10,320 bases of DNA from positions 1-10,320 of the forward strand of contig JAATVP010000164.1 in the NCBI GenBank assembly GCA_014523625.1. Direction: 5' to 3'. How positions within the stretch are numbered: position 1 is the first letter of the stretch; each line of letters opens with the position of its first letter. Both the position numbers and the translations under genes were made by a program. Below are positions 1 to 6,060 of the stretch, in pieces. Under the pieces are notes generated by a model. It was not told the origin of the DNA. It saw only the letters and a program-made list of their open reading frames with translations, and did not search any database. The DNA is from Nitrososphaerales archaeon TH5896 (lineage in GTDB: Archaea; Thermoproteota; Nitrososphaeria; Nitrososphaerales; Nitrososphaeraceae).

Positions 1-112
1 AGCTGCTGCACCACCTTCTGGAGCTGCTGCACCACCTTCTGGAGCTGCTGCACCACCTTCTGGAGCTGCTGCACCACCTTCTGGAGCTGCTGCACCACCT
101 TCTGGAGCTGCT
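1..112 (-). repeat. 21-bp perfect tandem repeat encoding GGAAAPE heptads
   Basis: Five identical 21-bp units (1-21, 22-42, 43-63, 64-84, 85-105) plus seven bases of a sixth fill the left edge, and the array continues outside the window. Each unit encodes one heptad of Gly-Gly-Ala-Ala-Ala-Pro-Glu in the minus-strand frame. Two further copies at about 133-174 differ at a few bases. Identity at synonymous positions points to recent expansion by slippage or unequal exchange. Confidence 0.95.
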
Positions 113-2304
113 AATCGCTGTAGTTGTTGTTCTGCACCACCTTCTGGAGCTGCTGCACCGCCTTCCGGAGCCGCAAGGTTCTGTGCGACTCCAGCTGCAG
201 CAGCGCCGGTTTCTATGACTTTTTCAGGTTCCGCACCACCGGCTGCTGCTGCTCCTGCTGCTCCTGCTGCTGCTGCTGCTGCTGCCGGATCCGCACCAGC
301 TGCTGATCCTGCTGCTGCTGCTGCGGCTGCTGCCTTACCTGCGGCTGCTGCGGCTGCGGCTGAACCTCCAGCCTGTTCAGCTGCTGCTGCTGCTGCTGCC
401 GCTGGATCTTCACCCGCTGCTGCTGCTGCTGCTGCTGCGTCACCGGCTGCAGCTGCGGCTGCGGCTGCCTGCCCAGCTGCTGCTGCTGCTGCTGCCGCTG
501 GATCTTCACCGGCTGCTGCTGCGGCTGCTGCTGCTGCCGCTGCGTCACTTGCTGTAGATGAGGCTGCTGCTGCGGCTGCTGATGCTGCTGCGGCTGCGGC
601 TGCTGCACCTCCTCCGGCAGCTGCGGCTGCTGCCGCTGCGTCACCTGCTGCTGCACCTGCTGCTGCACCACTACCGGATGCTGCAGCTGCTGCTGCTGCT
701 GCGGCTTGACCACCACCACCGGCTGCTGCTGCTGCTGCGGCTGCACTGCCTGCTGCTGCTGCTGCTGCGGCTGCACCACCACCACCTGCTGCGGCTGCTG
801 CGGCTGCGCCACTACCAGCTGCTGCTGCTGCAGCTGAACTGCCACCTGCTGCGGCTGAAGCTGCTGCTCCCGCCGCTGCTGCTGCTGCGGCTGAGCCACC
901 GGCTGCTGCTGCGGCTGCTGCGGCTGCTTGTCCAGCTGCTGCTGCTGCGGCTGCTGCACCACCGCCACCACTTGCTGCTGCTGCTGCTGCAGCTGCACTT
1001 CCTGCTGCTGCTGCTGCGGCTGCACCACTACCACTAGCTGCTGCGGCTGCTGCACTTCCTGCTGCTGCTGCTGCGGCTGCTGCACCGCCACTTGCTGATG
1101 CTGCGGCTGCTGCGGCTGCACCACCAGCTGCTGCTGCTGCGGCTGCGGCTGCTGCACTGCCTGCTGCTGCGGCTGCGGCTGCACCACCTCCGGCTGCTGC
1201 TGCGGCTGCTGCTGCACCTGCCGCTGCTGCGGCTGCACCTGCTGCGCCACCTCCGGCTGCGGCTGCTGCTGCTGCTGTTGAGCCACCGGCTGCTGCTGCG
1301 GCTGCGGCTGCTGCACTTCCTGCTGCTGCGGCTGCGGCTGCTGCACCGCCACCGCCTGCTGCGGCTGCTGCTGCACCGCCACCGCCTGCTGCGGCTGCTG
1401 CTGCTGCTGCACCACCACCAGCTGCGGCTGCTGCTGCGGCACCACCGCCTGCTGCGGCTGCTGCTGCTGCAGCTCCTGCTGCTGCGGCTGCTGCTGCACC
1501 ACCGCCTGCTGCGGCTGCGGCTGCTGCTGCTGCCTGACTGGCGGCTGCTGCGGCTGCTGCTGCACCACCACCACCTGCTGCCGCTGCTGCGGCTGCACCA
1601 CCACCGGATGCTGCTGCGGCTGCTGCTGCGGCTGCGTTTCCTGCTGCCGCTGCTGCGGCTGCACCCCCTCCAGTTGCTGCGGCTGCTGCTGCTGCACTGC
1701 CTGCGGCTGCAGCTGCTGCACCTGAGGCACCAGAAGCTGCTGCGGCTGCGGCTGCCTGTCCGGCTGCCGCTGCTGCTGCTGCTCCTGCTGCGGCGCCTGC
1801 ACCTGCTGCTGCGGCTGCTGCTGCGGCCGCACCATTGTCAGTCGCTGCTGCTGATGCTGCTGCTGCGGCGGCCTCTCCTCCAGAAGCGGCTGCGGCTGCG
1901 GCTGCACCACCAGCTGCTGCTGCGGCTGCTGCTGAGCCTCCAGCTGCTGCGGCTGCGGCTGCGCTACCAGCTGCTGCTGCGGCTGCTGCATCGCCTCCCG
2001 ATGAGGCTGCTGCGGCTGCGGCTGCGCTACCAGCTGCTGCAGCGGCTACGGCTGCTGAACTTCCTCCCGCAGATGCTGCTGCTGCTGAAGCGGCACTGCC
2101 TGAGGCTGCAGCTGCGGCCGCTGACGCTCCTGCAGCTGCTGCTGCTGCGGCTGCTGCATTACCGGCTGCTGTTGCGGCTGCGGCTGCCGATCCGCTAGCC
2201 ACTGTTGCGTGTATTTGGTTTAAAGGCACTACTTGGAGCCCTAATGCTCCTAGAGTTATTGCTATTAGTACGTACGTTGAGAATGAAGTTGTTTTACTAA
2301 GCAC
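1..2304 (-). CDS. Secreted alanine-rich silk-like low-complexity protein (partial, C-terminus off the left edge)
   Basis: This minus-strand frame has no stop in 768 codons and runs off the left edge. It starts at GTG 2304; an in-frame TAA lies eight codons upstream and no other usual start codon lies between. Residues 1-33 are a Sec-type signal peptide: Lys4, a hydrophobic core at about 11-28 (YVLIAITLGALGLQVVPL) and probable cleavage after IHA (33) or TVA (36). By hand count the rest is about 67% Ala: runs of about 6-11 Ala split by GG, GGG, SG, GS or QG linkers. Linkers turn acidic towards the C-terminus (GEDP, EPEKVIETG) and end in GGAAAPE heptads. Lys and Arg are almost absent. Ala is coded mostly by GCA, then GCC and GCT, so the high GC comes from amino-acid content and not from foreign codon use. 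The pattern recalls poly-Ala/Gly silks; a cell-surface or matrix role is inference, and homology is unproven. A TATA-like box 25-28 bases upstream suggests a leaderless mRNA. Confidence 0.85.
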   Translation of the reverse strand, partial: MLSKTTSFSTYVLIAITLGALGLQVVPLNQIHATVASGSAAAAATAAGNAAAAAAAAAGASAAAAAASGSAASAAAASAGGSSAAVAAAAAGSAAAAAAASSGGDAAAAAAAGSAAAAAAAGGSAAAAAAAGGAAAAAAASGGEAAAAAASAAATDNGAAAAAAAAAGAGAAAGAAAAAAAGQAAAAAAASGASGAAAAAAGSAAAAAAATGGGAAAAAAAGNAAAAAAAAASGGGAAAAAAAGGGGAAAAAAAASQAAAAAAAAAGGGAAAAAAAGAAAAAAAAGGGAAAAAAAGGGAAAAAAAAGGGGAAAAAAGGGGAAAAAAAAGSAAAAAAAAAGGSTAAAAAAAGGGAAGAAAAAAGAAAAAAAAGGGAAAAAAAGSAAAAAAAAAAGGAAAAAAASASGGAAAAAAAAGSAAAAAASGSGAAAAAAAGSAAAAAAAASGGGGAAAAAAAAGQAAAAAAAAAGGSAAAAAAAGAAASAAAGGSSAAAAAAGSGAAAAAAAGGGGAAAAAAAAGSAAAAAAAAGGGGQAAAAAAAAASGSGAAAGAAAGDAAAAAAAAGGGAAAAAAAASAAAAAASSTASDAAAAAAAAAAAGEDPAAAAAAAAGQAAAAAAAAGDAAAAAAAAGEDPAAAAAAAAEQAGGSAAAAAAAGKAAAAAAAAGSAAGADPAAAAAAAGAAGAAAAGGAEPEKVIETGAAAAGVAQNLAAPEGGAAAPEGGAEQQLQRLAAPEGGAAAPEGGAAAPEGGAAAPEGGAAAPEGGAAA
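241..2200. repeat. Interrupted GCA/GCC (CAG/CTG-type) triplet-repeat tract
   Basis: Nearly 2 kb consists of triplets tgc, ggc, agc and cgc on the plus strand, that is GCA, GCC, GCT and GCG on the minus strand. The variable base always falls on the wobble position of the minus-strand alanine frame. The longest pure GCA run I found is seven triplets (for example 418-438); longer Ala runs are broken by GCC. Gly and Ser codons punctuate the tract every 6-11 codons. Confidence 0.9.
379..549 (-). repeat. Segmental duplication of about 96 bp inside the alanine-rich gene
   Basis: The block around 379-441 recurs around 475-549. Both copies carry an Ala run, the linker GEDP (minus-strand codons at 403-414 and 499-510, exactly 96 bases or 32 codons apart) and a nearby Asp linker (gtc triplet). 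The copies differ by a few bases, so this is an older duplication than the 21-bp array. A related GADP linker sits at 286-297. Confidence 0.7.
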
Positions 2305-2324
2305 GTACTGTGCCGGAGCAATAC

Positions 2325-2335
2325 ATTATAAATAT
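2325..2335 (-). promoter_or_regulatory. TATA-like box of the alanine-rich gene
   Basis: On the minus strand this reads TATTTATAAT. Its centre lies about 25-28 bases before the GTG at 2304, the archaeal TATA-to-start-site distance, so transcription probably begins at or within a few bases of the start codon. No Shine-Dalgarno motif precedes the GTG, which fits a leaderless message. Confidence 0.6.
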
Positions 2336-2351
2336 TTTTACGTCTAATGTA

Positions 2352-2369
2352 CACTAAGATTCTTTAGTG
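2352..2369. promoter_or_regulatory. Inverted repeat upstream of the alanine-rich gene's TATA box
   Basis: CACTAA (2352-2357) and TTAGTG (2364-2369) form a perfect 6-bp inverted repeat with a 6-base spacer, ending about 17 bases upstream of the TATA-like box. The position suits a regulator site, but a 6-bp half-site can arise by chance. Confidence 0.25.
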
Positions 2370-2514
2370 GGATGCTTTAGGATCGATGTAGACAAAGTGA
2401 GGATGAGGAAATGATATGACTTTAATGACCATGGTTTCATTAGAAGCCTCCTATTTGTTGACGAAATATCTTTACAAGCATTTTTTTAAGACATCAAATG
2501 CCTCAAGTTTTCAC

Positions 2515-2522
2515 TTTAAAAA
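2515..2522 (+). promoter_or_regulatory. TATA-like box of the small membrane protein gene
   Basis: TTTAAAAA is centred about 28 bases before ATG 2547. The spacing fits a leaderless transcript and supports the small gene as real. Confidence 0.45.
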
Positions 2523-2546
2523 TTCTGCGCTGTATTTCCGCTTTCG

Positions 2547-2819
2547 ATGAGGCCCTTATGGGGAGACAATTACTTCTACTACGGAATATTCTTTATTGCA
2601 GTTTTTTCGGTCTTGGCATCGGACTTGAATTCTGAGGGTTTTAGATGTCTGTCTGTTCTCAGTCAAGAGGGACAGAGCCTAACGGATCCTTCCCTAAGAG
2701 TGCTTGAATGGAACTGCTTTGTCGTTACCAACTCCTATGTGTATTCTCTATTTGGAATAGCAATTGGAGGAATACTGCTTTTCTTTTGGTATCGGAAGAG
2801 CATTAACCATGGTCGATGA
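2547..2819 (+). CDS. Small two-helix membrane protein, unknown function
   Basis: I do not recognise a family in this 90-residue protein. It has two hydrophobic segments, about residues 10-25 (YYGIFFIAVFSVLAS) and 64-82 (a Gly-rich stretch ending LLFFWY). Between them is a loop of about 38 residues holding Cys34 and Cys57. The C-terminal tail (RKSINHGR) is basic, so by the positive-inside rule both ends should be cytoplasmic and the loop outside, where the two cysteines could pair. The ATG is preceded by a well-spaced TATA-like box. It is transcribed away from the secreted alanine-rich protein, the start codons lying about 240 bases apart; whether they work together is unknown. A surface anchor or chaperone-like partner would be speculation. 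Confidence 0.6.
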   Translation: MRPLWGDNYFYYGIFFIAVFSVLASDLNSEGFRCLSVLSQEGQSLTDPSLRVLEWNCFVVTNSYVYSLFGIAIGGILLFFWYRKSINHGR

Positions 2820-2924
2820 ATCCATACGAAGTCGTTTAATCGTCCACATATAGTCCAAATGTTAGAATGCCAAATAGAGAAACCTGAATGTCCAACACTT
2901 GCTCCGGGCTAATGTTACTATTCA

Positions 2925-3743
2925 CTATTCGCTTGAATACCCTGGAAGTTTTTTGCAGATCATCAATTCAGTAGATGGTCCCTCCTTGGCTATCCTAGTA
3001 AGAACCAATTCTAGAGGATAAAGCATACAGCCGGTGGCATTCGAAGCAAACTTCCCTTTCTTTGCGGTAGTTCTAATGAATTTCCAGGTTGAGGGAAGTA
3101 TCCTACTGTTGGTATCCACTGGTGCGTTCATGATTACAAACATGGGAATTCTATCTAATATTCTAAATCCGCTCCCCTGAAGAATCCTTTCGATTGAAAC
3201 AAGCGGACGACTCACCTGATGTTGAGATCTCAGCGCATCACGATGAAGAAAATTCTCAGAAAATAAAAATATTCCACCTTCATTCAAAAGCCGATTAATA
3301 TTCAGTATTGCTTTCCGATATCGAGCATCGTCGGTTATATGGAATAATACATCAAATGCAGAGATGATATCAAATCTCCGGGCGGAGAGATGATCTGGCA
3401 GTGCATCTTGTCCAATATCAAGCTTAAAGAATTCATAGGTAGGGTAGTTCTGTCTTAGTTTCAACACTGCCACGTCGGTAATGTCACTCCCGCTGACTCT
3501 AGTAACGCCCAGTTCTTTCCACATATCTATGTAAAACCCAGTACCTGATCCAATATCAAACACATCCCTAGCATTAAGTTCAGAAATTGACCCTTTGACC
3601 ACTCTTTTTACGATAACTTTCCTTATTCTATACATCCATTTGTTGTACTGCTGACCAAGGGTTTGGAATCCTGTCCCATCTAGGCTATAGTTTGCTGTGA
3701 GCCTATTTTGCCAATATTCTGCAGGGTCCGAAGAACTGTCCAC
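2925..3743 (-). CDS. Class I SAM-dependent methyltransferase
   Basis: The 272-residue protein has a class I methyltransferase fold. Motif I is DVFDIGSGTGF (60-70), the SAM-binding Gly loop. The acidic end of beta 2 lies near SGSDIT (about 84-89), a following motif near KLDIGQDALP, motif IV at FDIISAFDVLFHI (about 124-136) and the later strand at NEGGIFLFSENF. The N-terminus (about 1-58: AEYWQNRL, then a basic helix) and the last 90 residues probably shape the acceptor site. The substrate is not evident. The pattern resembles small-molecule, lipid or sugar methyltransferases more than RNA or DNA enzymes. The start is GTG: an in-frame TAG lies three codons upstream and the next ATG is residue 37. 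A GGAAGAG stretch touches the GTG. It is divergent from a winged-helix regulator, with a palindrome between them that may control it. Confidence 0.88.
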   Translation of the reverse strand: MDSSSDPAEYWQNRLTANYSLDGTGFQTLGQQYNKWMYRIRKVIVKRVVKGSISELNARDVFDIGSGTGFYIDMWKELGVTRVSGSDITDVAVLKLRQNYPTYEFFKLDIGQDALPDHLSARRFDIISAFDVLFHITDDARYRKAILNINRLLNEGGIFLFSENFLHRDALRSQHQVSRPLVSIERILQGSGFRILDRIPMFVIMNAPVDTNSRILPSTWKFIRTTAKKGKFASNATGCMLYPLELVLTRIAKEGPSTELMICKKLPGYSSE

Positions 3744-3774
3744 CTCTTCCTATCCAAACAATTCCCAATTAATG

Positions 3775-3781
3775 TTATTTT
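3775..3781 (-). promoter_or_regulatory. Possible TATA-like box of the methyltransferase gene
   Basis: AAAATAA on the minus strand is centred about 36 bases before GTG 3743. That would give a leader of roughly ten bases containing the GGAAGAG stretch. It is weaker than the other boxes in the window. Confidence 0.3.
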
Positions 3782-3789
3782 ATGTTGGG

Positions 3790-3811
3790 ATATCATGTGA
3801 TCACCTGATAT
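3790..3811. promoter_or_regulatory. 22-bp near-perfect palindrome, candidate operator
   Basis: The arms are ATATCA and TGATAT around a central TGATCA; 20 of 22 positions are symmetric, with one mismatched pair at positions 7 and 16. It lies in the 120-base gap between the divergent methyltransferase and winged-helix regulator genes, immediately upstream of the likely methyltransferase TATA box. It is a good candidate for a dimeric regulator site, most simply for the neighbouring winged-helix protein. Confidence 0.6.
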
Positions 3812-3863
3812 GGTGAAACCTATTCGAGGGAGGGACAATTCCTATTGCTTAATTGTGTAATTT

Positions 3864-4289
3864 GTGAGATCGAGCCTACTCTCAGGTCGCAATGAGAGCA
3901 GTGACAGAATAGTACCTTTATTGCAAGGTTCAACAGTTACATTAATAATCGACCTAGGTTATTTTAAATGCATAGAGTTGAATGCGAGGACCTTTGATCG
4001 CAACGATCCACGTCTGACAAAGTGGCATCTTCAAATACTTCTTTGCGTTAAAGGTAGCTCAAAATCAGAGAACAAGATTTCAAGTCAAACCGAACTTAAT
4101 CCCTTGATTGTTTCTCAGTTGATAACCGACCTTATGGAATATAGTCTGGTAGAAAGGACATTAAAGAGAAAAATGCGGATGTATTACAGAGAATATTTTT
4201 CTGCTACATTAGATGGAGTTGCACTCCTGGAAACAACTAGGTCCCGAGAAAATGATCTAGTTGGAAGAATCATTTCTTTTTTGAGCTAA
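3864..4289 (+). CDS. Winged-helix DNA-binding protein, probable transcription regulator
   Basis: The 141-residue protein has a winged-helix pattern from about residue 50 to 125. Helix 1 is LTKWHLQILLCVKG, followed by a helix around SSQTELNPLIVSQL, a recognition helix running into LITDLMEYSLVER, a basic turn (KRKMRMYYRE) and the wing strand FSATLDGVALLE. This last stretch matches the usual end of small MarR/PadR/ArsR-like archaeal regulators (y-x-L-T-x-x-G-x-x-L-L-E). The first 45 residues match nothing I recognise and may be partly untranslated. The start is uncertain: GTG 3864 is used here, but its TATA box is not convincing and TTG 3921 is possible. It is divergent from the methyltransferase and shares the gap holding the palindrome, so it may regulate itself and that gene (inference). 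Confidence 0.7.
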   Translation: MRSSLLSGRNESSDRIVPLLQGSTVTLIIDLGYFKCIELNARTFDRNDPRLTKWHLQILLCVKGSSKSENKISSQTELNPLIVSQLITDLMEYSLVERTLKRKMRMYYREYFSATLDGVALLETTRSRENDLVGRIISFLS

Positions 4290-4333
4290 TCCGTTCACTT
4301 TTCTAGTTCCCAATTCTGTTAATATTTGCCAAA

Positions 4334-5056
4334 CTAGGTTGATTTGAGCACTGGTACTGCTGAACCGGTCATTGCCCGAGAGTCATCAGAGCTTAGGAAT
4401 GCTATGATCTTCACTACCTCATCTATCTTCACCCAGTGTTTGAAATTGGCATCAGGCATCATTTTTCTGTTTGATTTTGTATCGATAATCAAAGGTAATA
4501 CACAGTTGACTGTAATGTTGTAATCCTTCACTTCTTTTGAAACGGATTCCACAAATCTTATCAGACCGGCTTTCGATGAGGCATAAGCTGAATCCAAACC
4601 TTGAGCAGATACCCCTGTGTACGAAGAAATATGGACCACCTTACCATAACCAGATCTAAGCATCAGCGGTAAAACATGCTTGGTGATTAGGAACGCCGAT
4701 AGCAGATTTAAGCCAAACATCTTGTTCCATTCTTCCTCTTCAAGGTCGACTACACTCTTACCACCGAGATATCCCCCTACAGTATTTACTAGAATATCTA
4801 TTCGACCGTGTTTCTTGGCGATTGTATTAACGAGAGAAGTCACATCGGCGTCCTCCATGGTATTGCATCGAAAGAGATCTATTCCTTCAGGTTTTGAGAG
4901 AGTGATATCGATACTCATTTCATCTCGGTAAGTTCCTACGGTCGTAGCACCGTAGGACGAAAAAAAGTTCAATAACCGACTCCCTATTGCACCTGAGCCT
5001 CCCGTGATCAGAACTATTTTGCCTGAGAAATCATGTTGAATCAAGTTCGCCACCAT
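4334..5056 (-). CDS. Short-chain dehydrogenase/reductase (SDR), NAD(P)-dependent
   Basis: This is a classical SDR of 240 residues from ATG 5056. Numbered from that ATG, the nucleotide-binding loop is TGGSGAIG (18-25), followed by NTVGG (91-95, the variant of NNAGG), Asn117, Ser145, Tyr158 and Lys162 (YASSK), the full catalytic Asn-Ser-Tyr-Lys set. GTYRD after beta 2 puts Arg where NADPH-preferring members often have it. The substrate cannot be read from sequence; 3-oxoacyl-ACP reductase-like enzymes are the nearest general type. An upstream in-frame GTG (5104) would add 16 residues, but the TATA-like box at 5088-5095 would then fall inside the coding region, so the ATG is preferred. It converges on the winged-helix gene with a 44-base gap and is divergent from the phosphatase gene. 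Confidence 0.9.
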   Translation of the reverse strand: MVANLIQHDFSGKIVLITGGSGAIGSRLLNFFSSYGATTVGTYRDEMSIDITLSKPEGIDLFRCNTMEDADVTSLVNTIAKKHGRIDILVNTVGGYLGGKSVVDLEEEEWNKMFGLNLLSAFLITKHVLPLMLRSGYGKVVHISSYTGVSAQGLDSAYASSKAGLIRFVESVSKEVKDYNITVNCVLPLIIDTKSNRKMMPDANFKHWVKIDEVVKIIAFLSSDDSRAMTGSAVPVLKST

Positions 5057-5087
5057 TTGACACTGTCCAACTGAACTCCCCACTGCG

Positions 5088-5095
5088 GTATTTAA
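5088..5095 (-). promoter_or_regulatory. TATA-like box of the SDR gene
   Basis: TTAAATAC on the minus strand is centred about 35 bases before ATG 5056, giving a predicted leader of about ten bases. It argues against the upstream GTG at 5104. Confidence 0.45.
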
Positions 5096-5189
5096 CCCTT
5101 GCACACTTAGATGCTAGCGGATTAGTTTACTTGTGCCACAAAGTTAATTTGCATTCGCATGGAAGGACCAACATGCTGACTTAAAAGAC

Positions 5190-5196
5190 ATATATT
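5190..5196 (+). promoter_or_regulatory. TATA-like box of the phosphatase gene
   Basis: ATATATT predicts a start site near 5219, about ten bases before ATG 5230 and after the in-frame TTG at 5203. This supports the ATG as the start. Confidence 0.4.
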
Positions 5197-5229
5197 CTCT
5201 TCTTGCAGGTAATTATTCAAAACAGCTAC

Positions 5230-5754
5230 ATGACTAGAATTGGCAATACTTATCGTTGGTTCCACGGACGATTTGCAAATCGACCAACGAATTTCAGCTG
5301 GGTGATAGAGAAAAAATTAGCTGGCAGCGGCATGCCAGTAAATTTGCCTCAACTTATGTGGGTAGCAAAGAATGGTATCAAAAGTATCATCACAATTAGG
5401 GAAAGCCCGCTTCCAAGTTCATGGTTAGCCGGTATCAATGAGAAACTGGAGTACATGCATCTTAAGGTCGACGACTTTTGTGCTCCATCACTTGAAAGTT
5501 TAGAAACAACAGTCAACTATATTGATCAGCACATTAACGAGGCGAAACCAGTTTTGGTGCATTGCGCAGCTGGAAAAGGAAGGACCGGAACCATTCTTGC
5601 AGCATACATTATGAAACAAGACCCCAATCTCTCAGCTCTGGATGCCATCAATAATATCAGAGTTTTGAGGCCAGGCTCAGTTCAATCCGAAGAACAGATA
5701 ACGGCCTTACAAAGTTTCGAGAAGTATCTAAGAAAGACGACCGGGATAATCTAG
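5230..5754 (+). CDS. Dual-specificity / tyrosine protein phosphatase family protein
   Basis: This cysteine-dependent phosphatase has 174 residues from ATG 5230. The P-loop is HCAAGKGRTG, with nucleophile Cys112 and phosphate-binding Arg118 (the CX5R signature). An upstream VDD (80-82) is the likely general-acid loop, and NIRVLRPGSVQSEEQ (about 142-156) matches the late motif seen in atypical dual-specificity and kinase-associated phosphatases. The N-terminus (YRWFHGRFANRPTNFSWV) resembles the lead-in of archaeal members, in which a conserved segment precedes the first helix. It would hydrolyse phosphate esters on protein Tyr/Ser/Thr or on a small molecule such as a phosphoinositide; sequence alone does not decide. 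A TTG at 5203 could add nine residues but lies before the predicted transcription start. It is divergent from the SDR gene. Confidence 0.9.
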   Translation: MTRIGNTYRWFHGRFANRPTNFSWVIEKKLAGSGMPVNLPQLMWVAKNGIKSIITIRESPLPSSWLAGINEKLEYMHLKVDDFCAPSLESLETTVNYIDQHINEAKPVLVHCAAGKGRTGTILAAYIMKQDPNLSALDAINNIRVLRPGSVQSEEQITALQSFEKYLRKTTGII

Positions 5755-5757
5755 GTG

Positions 5758-5810
5758 TTGTGTTCTTACTATGGATCACACAAGAGTTTGGATTTGGATT
5801 TCTTTTGATA
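5758..5810 (+). terminator. Possible terminator after the phosphatase gene
   Basis: A weak hairpin (TTGTGT 5758-5763 with ACACAA 5778-5783) is followed by T-rich DNA to about 5810 (TTTGGATTTGGATTTCTTTT). Archaeal termination depends mostly on T-rich stretches, so the T-rich part is the more relevant signal. Confidence 0.3.
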
Positions 5811-6036
5811 TGCGATAAATAAATTTCTATGATGTTTTGGATGATAGTCTATACCTTTCCCATTTCAAATCAAATTTCATATAGTCAAGATAAGGGAAAT
5901 AATAGAATGACATCTGCCTCCTGGATGAACGAGGATAGGTGATATATGAGCGTATGAATTTGCCGACGAAATTTTACAATCTCCCAAATACATCTTAAAA
6001 ATAACAGAACAAGCTTTCTATTTGAGTATGGCTTAG
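5811..6036. other. AT-rich intergenic stretch without recognised features
   Basis: Between the phosphatase gene and the next promoter I see no open frame of useful length, no tRNA-like T-arm and no strong repeat. It may hold upstream regulatory sequence of the unknown gene that follows. Confidence 0.5.
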
Positions 6037-6044
6037 CTTATAAG
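6037..6044 (+). promoter_or_regulatory. TATA-like box before the 113-residue protein
   Basis: CTTATAAG is centred about 21-24 bases before the doubled ATG at 6061 and 6064. A leaderless transcript could start on either, the second being slightly better spaced. Confidence 0.45.
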
Positions 6045-6060
6045 TCAGGCAGAGGTATAT

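Noticed and set aside
213..1991. 592-codon Gln/Pro/Val-rich frame on the minus strand
   Set aside because: It is the shifted reading of the Ala-rich gene. Base changes in the repeat are silent in the Ala frame but change Gln to Pro, Leu or Val here. It has no signal peptide, promoter or non-repeat domain and closes at 213, while the Ala frame stays open.
558..2198. Leu/Arg/His-rich frames on the plus strand (558-1037 and 1092-2198)
   Set aside because: They are out-of-frame readings of the same triplet repeat, with no recognisable domain and with amino-acid content dictated by the repeat.
1..2200. Idea that the repeat is a CRISPR array or a foreign GC-rich island
   Set aside because: There are no alternating repeats and unique spacers, and the wobble bases favour GCA, so the GC rise comes from Ala and Gly codons and not from foreign base composition.
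2..2347. Ala/Pro-rich frame on the plus strand, open to the left edge and ending at 2347
   Set aside because: It shares the wobble position with the true frame, so its Ala content is automatic. It is broken by TGA at 707-709 and 1535-1537 and has no start codon region inside the window; its last 50 codons are the complement of the signal-peptide region and promoter of the minus-strand gene.
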